Shown here in pieces: positions 43,603 to 51,139 of a stretch of DNA of 59,140 nucleotides. Each line of letters opens with the position of its first letter. The first letter of the stretch is position 1. Source of the DNA: Lachnospiraceae bacterium (GTDB lineage Bacteria > Bacillota > Clostridia > Lachnospirales > Lachnospiraceae). A program made the position numbers and the translations under genes. Location of the stretch: contig JAILBQ010000050.1 of assembly GCA_024680815.1 (NCBI GenBank), forward strand, positions 1 to 59,140, in the 5' to 3' direction. Under the pieces are notes generated by a model, which made no database searches, was not told the DNA's origin, and saw only the letters and a program-made list of their open reading frames with translations.

Positions 43603-45169
43603 ACATAAACCCCTCCGTAGCCGTTCCGTAGATTAATCCGAATTGTATCAGATAAAAGATCAGAAAGTAAACCGCCCAGCGAAATGCCGGATTACTCTCA
43701 AGAATAACCGTCCGTACATCCTTCCCGCATTCCTTCATTATATCAGTGACAAGAAGCATACCAAAGGCAACGGCCGCAATGCATACCGTCCATTCATTGA
43801 AGGCTGAGCCGTAGAGCTCCCGGATTCCGGGAAGAAACGCAGAAGGCTGAAAAGAAAACAAGGTGTTTTTAAGCGCGGTAAACTCACATTTCACATCCAG
43901 AATCCTGTCAAAGTACCAGCCGATATTCACTATAAGAAATGTTCTCGCCATCCTGAAAAACCGGAGGCCTTTTGAATTGCCGGAAAAAGAAAACCGCATC
44001 CCGACAAGATCCTCGGCAGCTATCACCAGCCCGTTATACAGTCCCCAGGCAATATAGTGCCACTGGGCTCCATGCCAGATTCCGACTATAAAAAAGACGA
44101 GAATATTGGCAACGCAGGCCGGTATCACCGAACCCGCCTGCGGCCCGAAACGCTTTTTCACCCGTTTTCCAAGTCCCTGCATAAGCTTTGTCAGTGCAAA
44201 GGGGTAAAACACGTAATCCCTCATCCAGGCTCCAAGGGAAATATGCCACCTCCGCCAGAAATCTCCTAAAGACACGGAAAAATACGGCTGGCGGAAGTTT
44301 TCGGCCATACGTATGCCGAAGGCATCTGACAGGGCAAGCACCATGTCTATCCCTCCGGAGAAGTCGGCATATTGCTGGATTCCGTACAGTAAAATCCCGG
44401 TCACGATCATACAGCCCGGCGTTTCCGGTTCTACATGATCGAGGATCAGACTCACTGCACCGCTCAGTAAATTCGCCAGAGCAAACTTCTTTACCGCCCC
44501 CCAGGCAAAGAGTAGAAGTGAACGGCGCATGGCGGAAAAGCCGGTTCTGTGAGTCGTTTGAAACTGAGGCGCCAGACTGTCATACCGGTTTATCGGCCCC
44601 TGAATCAGAGCCGGAAAATATGACACAAACAAAAGGTATTTTAAGGGATTTTTTTCCGCCGCATATTTCCCCCCGTAAATATCGATACAATACCCTACGG
44701 ACTGGAAAGTATAGAAGGAAATCCCCAGAGGAAGGAGAAGGGCTGAGGCGCCATGAAACAAAGTCCAGTTTTGCACTTCAGTGTTAAATATCAGTCCCAG
44801 AAGCTTAAGAACACCGTTCCAGTATTTAAAGAACGCCAATATCCCGAAATTCAGAAGAAGAACCGCCAGAAGCACCAGCCGCTTTTTTCTCAGGGTATCC
44901 GCCTTGATCCTGTCCTTTTCCTCCTTACCGAGTCCCGGCTCTTTTCTCCTTTCCTTTGCTTTAAGAGCAAAGCGCTCCATAGCCAGCGCTCCTCCCCAGA
45001 CGCTGAAGGAGGTAATCAGGATAAAAATCAGATTTTTCCATCCGGAAAAGGCATAAAACACCAGATTGGCCACAACAAGGACAACCCATTGTTTTCGCCT
45101 CATAAGTGTATAATAAAGGATATAGGCTGTCAGAAAGAACAGGGCAAAGCTCACTGAAAATATATCCAT
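43589..45169 (-). CDS. MBOAT-family acyltransferase (DltB/AlgI-like)
   Basis: A 526-residue membrane-bound O-acyltransferase with about 11 helices. The catalytic His lies in VGIWHGAQWHYIAWGLYNG; PALIQGPINRYD, DFSGGIDMVLALSDAFGIRMAENFRQP-type sequence and DFWRRWHISLGAWMRDYV are the other MBOAT landmarks. In the Dlt system the equivalent protein moves D-alanine from the carrier to the outside of the membrane. Here it should transfer the aminoacyl or aminated group to a surface acceptor, together with the SGNH protein encoded just upstream (3-base gap). Confidence 0.9.
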   Translation of the reverse strand: MDIFSVSFALFFLTAYILYYTLMRRKQWVVLVVANLVFYAFSGWKNLIFILITSFSVWGGALAMERFALKAKERRKEPGLGKEEKDRIKADTLRKKRLVLLAVLLLNFGILAFFKYWNGVLKLLGLIFNTEVQNWTLFHGASALLLPLGISFYTFQSVGYCIDIYGGKYAAEKNPLKYLLFVSYFPALIQGPINRYDSLAPQFQTTHRTGFSAMRRSLLLFAWGAVKKFALANLLSGAVSLILDHVEPETPGCMIVTGILLYGIQQYADFSGGIDMVLALSDAFGIRMAENFRQPYFSVSLGDFWRRWHISLGAWMRDYVFYPFALTKLMQGLGKRVKKRFGPQAGSVIPACVANILVFFIVGIWHGAQWHYIAWGLYNGLVIAAEDLVGMRFSFSGNSKGLRFFRMARTFLIVNIGWYFDRILDVKCEFTALKNTLFSFQPSAFLPGIRELYGSAFNEWTVCIAAVAFGMLLVTDIMKECGKDVRTVILESNPAFRWAVYFLIFYLIQFGLIYGTATEGFMYAFF

Positions 45170-45172
45170 TCC

Positions 45173-46540
45173 CTAGTCCTCCTCCACATCCTCATCCAAA
45201 AGCCGGAGACTCTCCTGCGAAGCACCGCCATACAAGGTGCAGCCCCGGTAGGGCTCCTCTTTTCCTTCAAGATATACGTCAATTATAAGGGTTCCCGACT
45301 CTCCCTCCGGGTAGGAAACCGTCTGTTCCGGGCCCCGGTCCCTGCAGCGAACCGGCTTCTCCTCTCCCTCCGGAAGAGTGAACACCTCATAGGAAAGCCG
45401 GTTGTCGGGCGCATCGCTTACCGCAGACAGGCTGAAGGCATGCGCTTCCCGGTCCTCCTGGGCGATGATGCCGAAAATCCCTTCTCCCTCTTTTTCTCTT
45501 TTTTCAGCATAGGAATCATAAAACAGCTCTTCTTCCTTTATCCCGCCCGCAAGGAAACGGCCAAGCAGCCGGCTGAATTTCTCCGCGCCATACTGATTGA
45601 TATGATTGTCATCCATAAAATCGGCGTCAGAGAGAGGAAGATACTCACTCCTGCAGAGGTTGAAATCATACCACTCTGCGCCAATATCCGAGGTAAGCTC
45701 CCGGAATCTTCTTCTGAACTCATCGTAGTTTTCCACGCCCACAAGCTGGAAATCCGTAGTGGGGGCGCAGAAAAAAGCAAGCTCTATCCCCCTGTCCCGG
45801 CAAAAGTCTCCTATCACATGAATTGTTCTCCGCCAGTCTTTGGAGAAATTGTGGAGATTCAATTCGCAATAGGGCTCACCGGACACAAAACCGGTGCCGT
45901 CCATCCGGATTTCAGACCCCACATAACCCTTGCCGTAATATCTCTCTATTGAATTATTGACATAGCCATAGTTCCTGTATTCCTCAGACTGCTTTCGCTC
46001 AAGAATATCCGGTATCCTGCGGATTTCTTCGGTCATTCCCTTATATTTTCCCAGGGGCAGGAAGGTATTCGGATATTTTTCAATGGAAGAAGCACGCAGC
46101 ATATATTTAAGCTTATCCGGCGAAAAAGGCATATATTCCGTCAGAATATAGGTACTGGTAAGCTGTGAGCGGTCATGAAAGGGTATTTCCAGGCAGGTGT
46201 TGAATTCCACCTCCAGAAAAATGCGTTTAAGGTTGTGGTGTTTTGCCGCTTCACGGATCATGGCAAGCGATCCGTCAATGGACTGGCTTGAGGAGCCGGC
46301 ATTAAATGAATTAACTCCAAGCTCTTCGTCCACCACACGGGGATCCACGCCCCGGTAACAATGGGAAGAGCCGGTAAAAAGCACATCGATATTCTCAGGA
46401 GAATGATAGAGCTCATGGAGCATAACACGCGTATAGGAATCAACGTCGTCCATAAGTATATATTTCAATCCACGCTGAGTCAGAAGTATGAGCGCAAGAA
46501 ATATAAAGCTGTATGCAAGAATGCGGACCCTGCGCTTCAT
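45173..46540 (-). CDS. Membrane-anchored SGNH-type protein (DltD-like)
   Basis: A 455-residue protein with one N-terminal membrane helix (about 8-24) and an extracytoplasmic SGNH-like domain. The nucleophile motif is GSSHCYRG (about residue 55) and the Asp/His pair is in FMDDNHINQYG (about 320). The last 90 residues form a beta-rich extra domain rich in Glu. Such proteins work with MBOAT partners, as DltD with DltB. I use the ATG at 46540, with ribosome site GGAGGG and directly before the membrane anchor; the frame extends to 46681 but that part would overlap the leader. It is the first gene of the operon. Confidence 0.82.
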   Translation of the reverse strand: MKRRVRILAYSFIFLALILLTQRGLKYILMDDVDSYTRVMLHELYHSPENIDVLFTGSSHCYRGVDPRVVDEELGVNSFNAGSSSQSIDGSLAMIREAAKHHNLKRIFLEVEFNTCLEIPFHDRSQLTSTYILTEYMPFSPDKLKYMLRASSIEKYPNTFLPLGKYKGMTEEIRRIPDILERKQSEEYRNYGYVNNSIERYYGKGYVGSEIRMDGTGFVSGEPYCELNLHNFSKDWRRTIHVIGDFCRDRGIELAFFCAPTTDFQLVGVENYDEFRRRFRELTSDIGAEWYDFNLCRSEYLPLSDADFMDDNHINQYGAEKFSRLLGRFLAGGIKEEELFYDSYAEKREKEGEGIFGIIAQEDREAHAFSLSAVSDAPDNRLSYEVFTLPEGEEKPVRCRDRGPEQTVSYPEGESGTLIIDVYLEGKEEPYRGCTLYGGASQESLRLLDEDVEED

Positions 46541-46606
46541 CTGCCCTCCAGACTTCCTCTGTGTGAACCGCCCCACGGATTTCTGTTCCCGATTCCCATT
46601 GAAAAA

Positions 46607-46666
46607 CCGGAAAGACCTGCTTTCCGTAACAAAAACGATTTTAACACAATTGATGGTGGTGTGCAA
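46607..46666 (-). promoter_or_regulatory. Promoter of the Dlt-like operon with a 5-prime hairpin
   Basis: Minus-strand TTGCAC (46661-46666), a 17-base spacer and TAAAAT (46638-46643). The transcript would begin near 46631 and almost at once form the hairpin CGGAAAG-CAGGT-CTTTCCG (46607-46625). That leaves a leader of about 90 bases. Confidence 0.6.
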
Positions 46667-46778
46667 TGTGAAAGCGATCAAGATATAGTGTGTTCAAACC
46701 CCCGTAAATACGCCAAATCCCTTACTGTACAAAATACATAACTTGCGTTACAATAATGCATTGGAAATTGTATATTTC

Positions 46779-46808
46779 TTAACAAAGGTTGTCCTGTTTC
46801 TTTATTAT
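46779..46808 (+). promoter_or_regulatory. Weak promoter candidate of the pyrophosphatase gene
   Basis: TTAACA (46779-46784), 18 bases and TATTAT (46803-46808) lie 45 bases ahead of the ATG. The remaining part of the 46541-46852 gap shows no gene. Confidence 0.4.
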
Positions 46809-46852
46809 AAGGCGGTTATCCGGAGTTAAGAATCAGGGAGGTGAAATCATTT

Positions 46853-49075
46853 ATGGCAGTTTTTTATGTAGTGACTGCAATTGCGATTCTGGCATTTGCG
46901 GTATTGGGCAGAAACTTTCTGGATCTTAAGAACCACGACGAAGGCACGGACGATATGAAGGATCTTGCCCAGATCATCAGAGACGGAGCAAAGACATTTA
47001 TATCAAGAGAATACAGGGTCATCATACCGACAGTTGTGATAGTCGCGATTATTTACACCGTATTCATGGAAGTGGCGTCGGGACTGACCTTTATTTTGGG
47101 CGCAACCATGAGCAGCTGCGCCTGTATTCTGGGCATGCGGGGCGGAACCTACGGCAATGTCCGGACCACAAACGCAGCCCGGGTTACCGGACACATGAGC
47201 AGAACCATAAGAATTGCCCTTATGTCCGGAAGTATCAGCGGATTTGCGGTTCCGGCTTTCGGGATTTTCGGCGCATGTCTGGTATGGATCGCATCCGGCG
47301 GAATCAATCTTGACGCAACGGGAACCGGACTTCTCGGCCTGATGGGAGCCTGGAAATCCACCTGTAACCCTCTGACAATGAGACTTACCACCTATTCGTT
47401 GGGATGCTCGCTGGTGGCAATGTTTAACCGTGTCGCCGGAGGCAATTATACCAAGGCCGCGGATATATCGGCTGATATCGTCGGTAAAAACGTGATGAAT
47501 CTCCCTGAGGACGATTCCAGAATGCCCAACACGATTGCTGATTTCATCGGCGACTGCGTAAATGACATCGCGGGAAATGTTTCAGACCTTCTGGAATCCT
47601 TTGTGGCAACACCGGTGGCCACAATACTGATCGCATCCCAGGCTTTCAGCAGCAACATCCCTCTGCTCTCCGCAGCCAGCATGTATCCCTTTATTCTGGC
47701 CGGCGGCGGTCTTCTTTCAAGCGTTGTAGGTGTAAATTTCATAATTCTTAAAAACCGTAAGCAGATTAAACTGATAAACGGCGTGGAAACCGAGGTCTCA
47801 CGTGAGAACGTGGATCCGGAGGAGGAGCTCAACCACGCAACCTATGTTTCCGCCATAGCAGTGGCAGTTATCGGTCTGTTTGCCGCGAAGGCTGTATTCG
47901 GAGGCCTGGAGCTCCCTTCGGTATTCAGGGCGGGCTGGCTGTCCCCCTGGGTAGCGGCTGTACTCGGAATGGGCAGCTCAGTTGCGGTAGGTAAACTTAC
48001 CGAGGTCTATACAAGTCTTAAATCCAGACATGTAAAATCCCTTGCATACATGGCAACAGAGGGTGAAGCCTTTGTTGTGACCGAGGGTGACGCAGTAGGA
48101 TCCCGTTCAATACTGGCTCCCTGCGTTGTTATAGTTGTATCGATGATTATTTCCGGAGCTCTCTGCGGTGTGTATGGTATAGCGATTGCTGCCCTCGGAA
48201 TGCTGAGCTTTGTGGGCACCACGGTATCTATTGACGCTTTCGGTCCGGTTGCGGATAATGCCGGAGGCATCGCCGAATCCTGTCATCTTCCCGAAAGCGT
48301 CAGATGTATCACTGACGAACTGGACGCCGTCGGAAATACCACAGCGGCCATCGGCAAGGGAAACGCAATCGGAGCGGCGGCTTTCGCGACGGTGGCGCTT
48401 ATTCTGTCATTTATCGGCTCCTTCCCGTCACCGGATTTCACCGAGCCAATGACCTGGGTTATGGTGATCGGCGGCATGATTATCGGCGGGGCGCTGATAG
48501 AATATTTCACCTCAATATTAACTGAAAACACGATTACGGCGGCAAAGGATCTGGCCGATGCCGGCGCAAGGCAGCTTAATGATAACCCGGCTATTTTAGA
48601 GGGAAAAGCCAGACCGGATTATGAATCTATTATCCGTAAGGCCTCTGACGATGCGCTTAGGCACATGCTTGTCCCTGCGGTACTGGCTCTGGTGGTTCCG
48701 GTAGTCTGCGGGTTCCTGTTTGGTCCGGTGTTTGTCCTGGGACTGCTCATCGGTTCCACCATTGTTGCAATTACCCGGGCGATCTTCATGGGTAATTCCG
48801 GCGGAGCCTTTGACAACGCCAAAAAATTCATCGAAGCCGGAATGCTCTATAAGCTTGGGGAAGACGGTGAGCCGATGAAGGATAAGTCCGATCCTGCCGG
48901 CGGATTTGTTGTGATCGGGAAGGGAACACCCGCGCATAAGGCAGCTGTCACCGGCGACACTGTAGGTGATACCCGTAAAGACGTGGTGGGCGTGGCCCTG
49001 GATATTTTCATCAAGATGATGTCCACGGTGTCAAACACCCTGGCGCCTCTGTTTTATTCATACCGGCTGTTCTGA
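46853..49075 (+). CDS. hppA: Membrane pyrophosphatase (ion-pumping, K+-dependent type)
   Basis: A 740-residue integral membrane pyrophosphatase with about 16 helices. It hydrolyses cytoplasmic PPi and pumps Na+ or H+ out. Active-site stretches are YTKAADISADIVGK, EDDSRMPNTIADFIGDCVNDIAGNVSDLLES and HKAAVTGDTVGDTRKD. The Asp pattern matches the canonical [18 protein letters not shown] segment, although several invariant glycines and asparagines differ. GNTTAA, with Ala rather than Lys, indicates the K+-dependent subfamily, which often pumps Na+. I take the ATG at 46853, spaced 11 bases from GGGAGG; a GTG at 46841 is too close to that site. Confidence 0.88.
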   Translation: MAVFYVVTAIAILAFAVLGRNFLDLKNHDEGTDDMKDLAQIIRDGAKTFISREYRVIIPTVVIVAIIYTVFMEVASGLTFILGATMSSCACILGMRGGTYGNVRTTNAARVTGHMSRTIRIALMSGSISGFAVPAFGIFGACLVWIASGGINLDATGTGLLGLMGAWKSTCNPLTMRLTTYSLGCSLVAMFNRVAGGNYTKAADISADIVGKNVMNLPEDDSRMPNTIADFIGDCVNDIAGNVSDLLESFVATPVATILIASQAFSSNIPLLSAASMYPFILAGGGLLSSVVGVNFIILKNRKQIKLINGVETEVSRENVDPEEELNHATYVSAIAVAVIGLFAAKAVFGGLELPSVFRAGWLSPWVAAVLGMGSSVAVGKLTEVYTSLKSRHVKSLAYMATEGEAFVVTEGDAVGSRSILAPCVVIVVSMIISGALCGVYGIAIAALGMLSFVGTTVSIDAFGPVADNAGGIAESCHLPESVRCITDELDAVGNTTAAIGKGNAIGAAAFATVALILSFIGSFPSPDFTEPMTWVMVIGGMIIGGALIEYFTSILTENTITAAKDLADAGARQLNDNPAILEGKARPDYESIIRKASDDALRHMLVPAVLALVVPVVCGFLFGPVFVLGLLIGSTIVAITRAIFMGNSGGAFDNAKKFIEAGMLYKLGEDGEPMKDKSDPAGGFVVIGKGTPAHKAAVTGDTVGDTRKDVVGVALDIFIKMMSTVSNTLAPLFYSYRLF

Positions 49076-49135
49076 CAGCAGAGAATACAGACTGAATTCA
49101 AAGCGCTACGGAACTGGGTTGCCTAAGATATATGC

Positions 49136-49164
49136 TTGACAAAAAAATAAAAAGCGGGTATCCT
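49136..49164 (+). promoter_or_regulatory. Promoter of the phenylalanine operon
   Basis: TTGACA (49136-49141), exactly 17 bases and TATCCT (49159-49164). The transcript should begin near 49171, about 18 bases before the leader peptide. Confidence 0.75.
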
Positions 49165-49188
49165 GTCAAAAAAGAAACGGTGATTCTC

Positions 49189-49266
49189 ATGAAAAAAACA
49201 ATTTCGTCAGCAACTGCATTCTTCTTTTTTACCTTTACTTCGAACCGATGTAAAGGTGATTTGTGA
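49189..49266 (+). CDS. Phe-rich leader peptide
   Basis: A 25-residue peptide that starts MKKTISSATA and then has five phenylalanines in six codons (FFFFTF, 49219-49236), ending with TSNRCKGDL and TGA at 264-266 of this kilobase. GGTGAT five bases ahead of the ATG matches the 3-prime part of the anti-SD pairing site. The Phe codons sit just before and over segment 1 of an attenuator. It acts as a ribosome stall sensor for charged tRNA-Phe, as PheL does in enteric bacteria, rather than as a functional protein. Confidence 0.85.
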   Translation: MKKTISSATAFFFFTFTSNRCKGDL

Positions 49267-49321
49267 TGCATGATGATCATGAGTTGGTTTTACAGGCGGT
49301 TCGGAAAAAAATCCGAACCGC
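49231..49321 (+). promoter_or_regulatory. Leader-peptide transcription attenuator (segments 1-4)
   Basis: Four segments can pair in the classical way. 1:2 is ACCTTTAC (49231-49238) with GTAAAGGT (49250-49257). 2:3 is CGAACCG (49241-49247) plus TGTAAA (49249-49254) with TTTACA (49289-49294) plus CGGTTCG (49297-49303). 3:4 is the terminator. A ribosome stalled on the Phe codons covers segment 1 and favours 2:3, so transcription continues. With ample Phe, 3:4 forms. No T-box consensus is present. Confidence 0.85.
49296..49321 (+). terminator. Attenuator terminator hairpin
   Basis: A perfect 10-bp stem GCGGTTCGGA (49296-49305) / TCCGAACCGC (49312-49321) with a loop of six A, followed by TTTATTATTT. 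It lies 30 bases before the prephenate dehydratase ATG. Confidence 0.9.
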
Positions 49322-49350
49322 TTTATTATTTCCACAGGAGGAAAGAGTAA

Positions 49351-49896
49351 ATGAAAAAGATCGCTTACAGCGGTATCGAAGGCTGTTTTGCCCATACGGT
49401 TGCCCGCAGACTGTTTCCTGATGAGCTGTATGTTTCATTCCCGGGATTTTACGACGCTTATGAATCGGTAGTATCCCGGCAATGTGATTTGGCCGTTCTT
49501 CCGGTTGAAAACAGTTATGCGGGAAAGGTGAAAGAAGTGATTGATATCCTGGATAAAGGAGAACTGAATATCATTGATACATACTCACTTCCCGTTGTAC
49601 AGAATCTCATCGGACTGCGTGGCAGCAGACTTGATGACATCAGAATCGTTATAAGTCAGCCGAAAGCTCTTGAACAGTGTGATCATTACATAAAGGTACA
49701 TGGTTACGGTGCTATTCCGTCAAGCAACACAGCTGTTGCCGCACAGGAAGTGATCAGGCGGCAGGACATGTCGCATGCCGCAATAGCCTCCCTTGAGACT
49801 GCGGCAAGATACGGCCTTAAGGTTCTTGATGAAAAAATAAACGATAAAGATGACAACAAAACAACCTTTGCAGTGTTAGCAAGGCGAGGCATCTGA
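49351..49896 (+). CDS. pheA: Prephenate dehydratase, catalytic domain only
   Basis: A 181-residue protein covering the PDT catalytic fold: YSGIEGCFAHTVARRLF, LPVENSYAGKV (50-60), SQPKALEQC (102-110), SNTAVAA (125-131) and AAIASLETAARYGL. It would convert prephenate to phenylpyruvate. There is no C-terminal ACT domain, so the usual allosteric Phe inhibition is absent. The catalytic TRF motif reads Thr171-Thr172-Phe173, losing the Arg. The ribosome site ACAGGAGGAAAGAG is strong. The Phe attenuator upstream and the DAHP synthase downstream support the role. Confidence 0.82.
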   Translation: MKKIAYSGIEGCFAHTVARRLFPDELYVSFPGFYDAYESVVSRQCDLAVLPVENSYAGKVKEVIDILDKGELNIIDTYSLPVVQNLIGLRGSRLDDIRIVISQPKALEQCDHYIKVHGYGAIPSSNTAVAAQEVIRRQDMSHAAIASLETAARYGLKVLDEKINDKDDNKTTFAVLARRGI

Positions 49897-49963
49897 TCAG
49901 AAGGAAGCTGTCCCGCCCGGCTCATTGCCCTTGGGAATAAAAGCAACAGAGGAGGAGAAAAGA

Positions 49964-50992
49964 ATGGGAATGATGTATGAAAGACAGCTCGCAATACCCG
50001 CAGAGCTCAAAGAGATGTATCCGCTGACAGCAAGGATGAATGAAACAATACAGACAAGACGGGCGGAACTTGTCTCCATATTTGAGGGAAGGCGCGATAA
50101 GCTGATCCTTATAATCGGCCCCTGCTCGGCCGATAATGAAGATTCGGTTCTGGACTATACGGGAAGACTTGTTTCCGTTCAGGATAAGGTTAAGGACAGG
50201 ATTTTCATCGTCCCGAGAATATACACCAATAAACCGAGAACAAGTGCAGAAGGCTACAAGGGAATGCTTCATCAGCCCGATCCCACCGATAAGCCGAATC
50301 TTTTCAAGGGTATTGAAGCCACAAGACATATGCATATGCGTGCCGTAATGGAGACCGGTTTTGCCTGTGCGGATGAAATGCTGTATACAGAAAACTACGC
50401 CTATCTTGATGATCTGCTTGTTTATGTCGCCGTGGGAGCACGTTCCGTTGAAGATCAGCAGCACAGGCTGACATCAAGCGGAATCAGCGTGCCTGTCGGT
50501 ATGAAAAATCCCACCTCGGGAGACTACCGTGTGATGATGAACGCAATAAGTGCTGCGCAGAACGCGCATACCTTTATTTATCGCGGCTGGCAGGTACATT
50601 CCGACGGGAACAGACATACCCATGCAATCCTTCGCGGATATACCGATCAGCACGGCTCCATGAAAACCAATTACCATTATGAGGATCTTGTGAGGCTCTG
50701 CGACATATACGATGAAATGAATCTTCTGAATCCGGCACTTATAGTTGATACCAATCACTGCAATTCCAATAAAAATCCCTTCGAGCAGCGAAGAATAGTC
50801 AAGGAAGTGCTCCATTCCGCAAGACATGACGGACGGATAGCGAAAATACTCAAAGGATTCATGATAGAAAGCTATATTGAGGACGGCGCCCAGAAACCCG
50901 GAGACGGCTGCTACGGCAAATCCATCACCGACCCGTGCCTTGGATGGAACGCAACGGAAGAGCTGATTTATGAGATAGCCGATCTGTTATAA
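49964..50992 (+). CDS. 3-deoxy-7-phosphoheptulonate (DAHP) synthase, class I
   Basis: A 342-residue AroF/AroG/AroH-type enzyme that joins phosphoenolpyruvate and erythrose 4-phosphate as the first step to aromatic amino acids. Key regions are LIIGPCSADNEDS, RIYTNKPRTSAEGYKGM, GARSVEDQQHR and VDTNHCNSNKNPFEQ, and the end GYGKSITDPCLGW-like stretch is kept. The ATG at 49964 has the ribosome site GAGGAGGAG; a more upstream start at 49925 has none. It lies 67 bases after pheA, so both are under the Phe attenuator. It is probably the Phe-controlled DAHP synthase of this organism. Confidence 0.92.
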   Translation: MGMMYERQLAIPAELKEMYPLTARMNETIQTRRAELVSIFEGRRDKLILIIGPCSADNEDSVLDYTGRLVSVQDKVKDRIFIVPRIYTNKPRTSAEGYKGMLHQPDPTDKPNLFKGIEATRHMHMRAVMETGFACADEMLYTENYAYLDDLLVYVAVGARSVEDQQHRLTSSGISVPVGMKNPTSGDYRVMMNAISAAQNAHTFIYRGWQVHSDGNRHTHAILRGYTDQHGSMKTNYHYEDLVRLCDIYDEMNLLNPALIVDTNHCNSNKNPFEQRRIVKEVLHSARHDGRIAKILKGFMIESYIEDGAQKPGDGCYGKSITDPCLGWNATEELIYEIADLL

Positions 50993-51049
50993 GGCCGAAT
51001 GAAGCTCTGATCCTGTAATCCTGAAGAAATCAATAGATTTTCGGTAAAA

Positions 51050-51098
51050 TTATTTATTGGATTATTTATTGGATTTTTTATTACAGGCATTATATAAT
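51050..51098 (+). promoter_or_regulatory. Promoter and 12-base tandem repeat before the repeat-protein gene
   Basis: TTATTTATTGGA occurs twice in direct tandem (51050-51061, 51062-51073). The second copy supplies the -35 TTGGAT (51069-51074), followed by TATATA (51091-51096, 16 bases) or TATAAT (51093-51098, 18 bases). The ATG follows at 51140 after AAGGAGATC. Confidence 0.55.
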
Positions 51099-51139
51099 TT
51101 TATCGTAATATCCACAGTACTAAGTTTAAGGAGATCAGC

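Noticed and set aside
49171-49350. T-box riboswitch before pheA
   Set aside because: No AGGGTGGNACCGCG-type antiterminator sequence or specifier stem; the leader peptide explains the structure.
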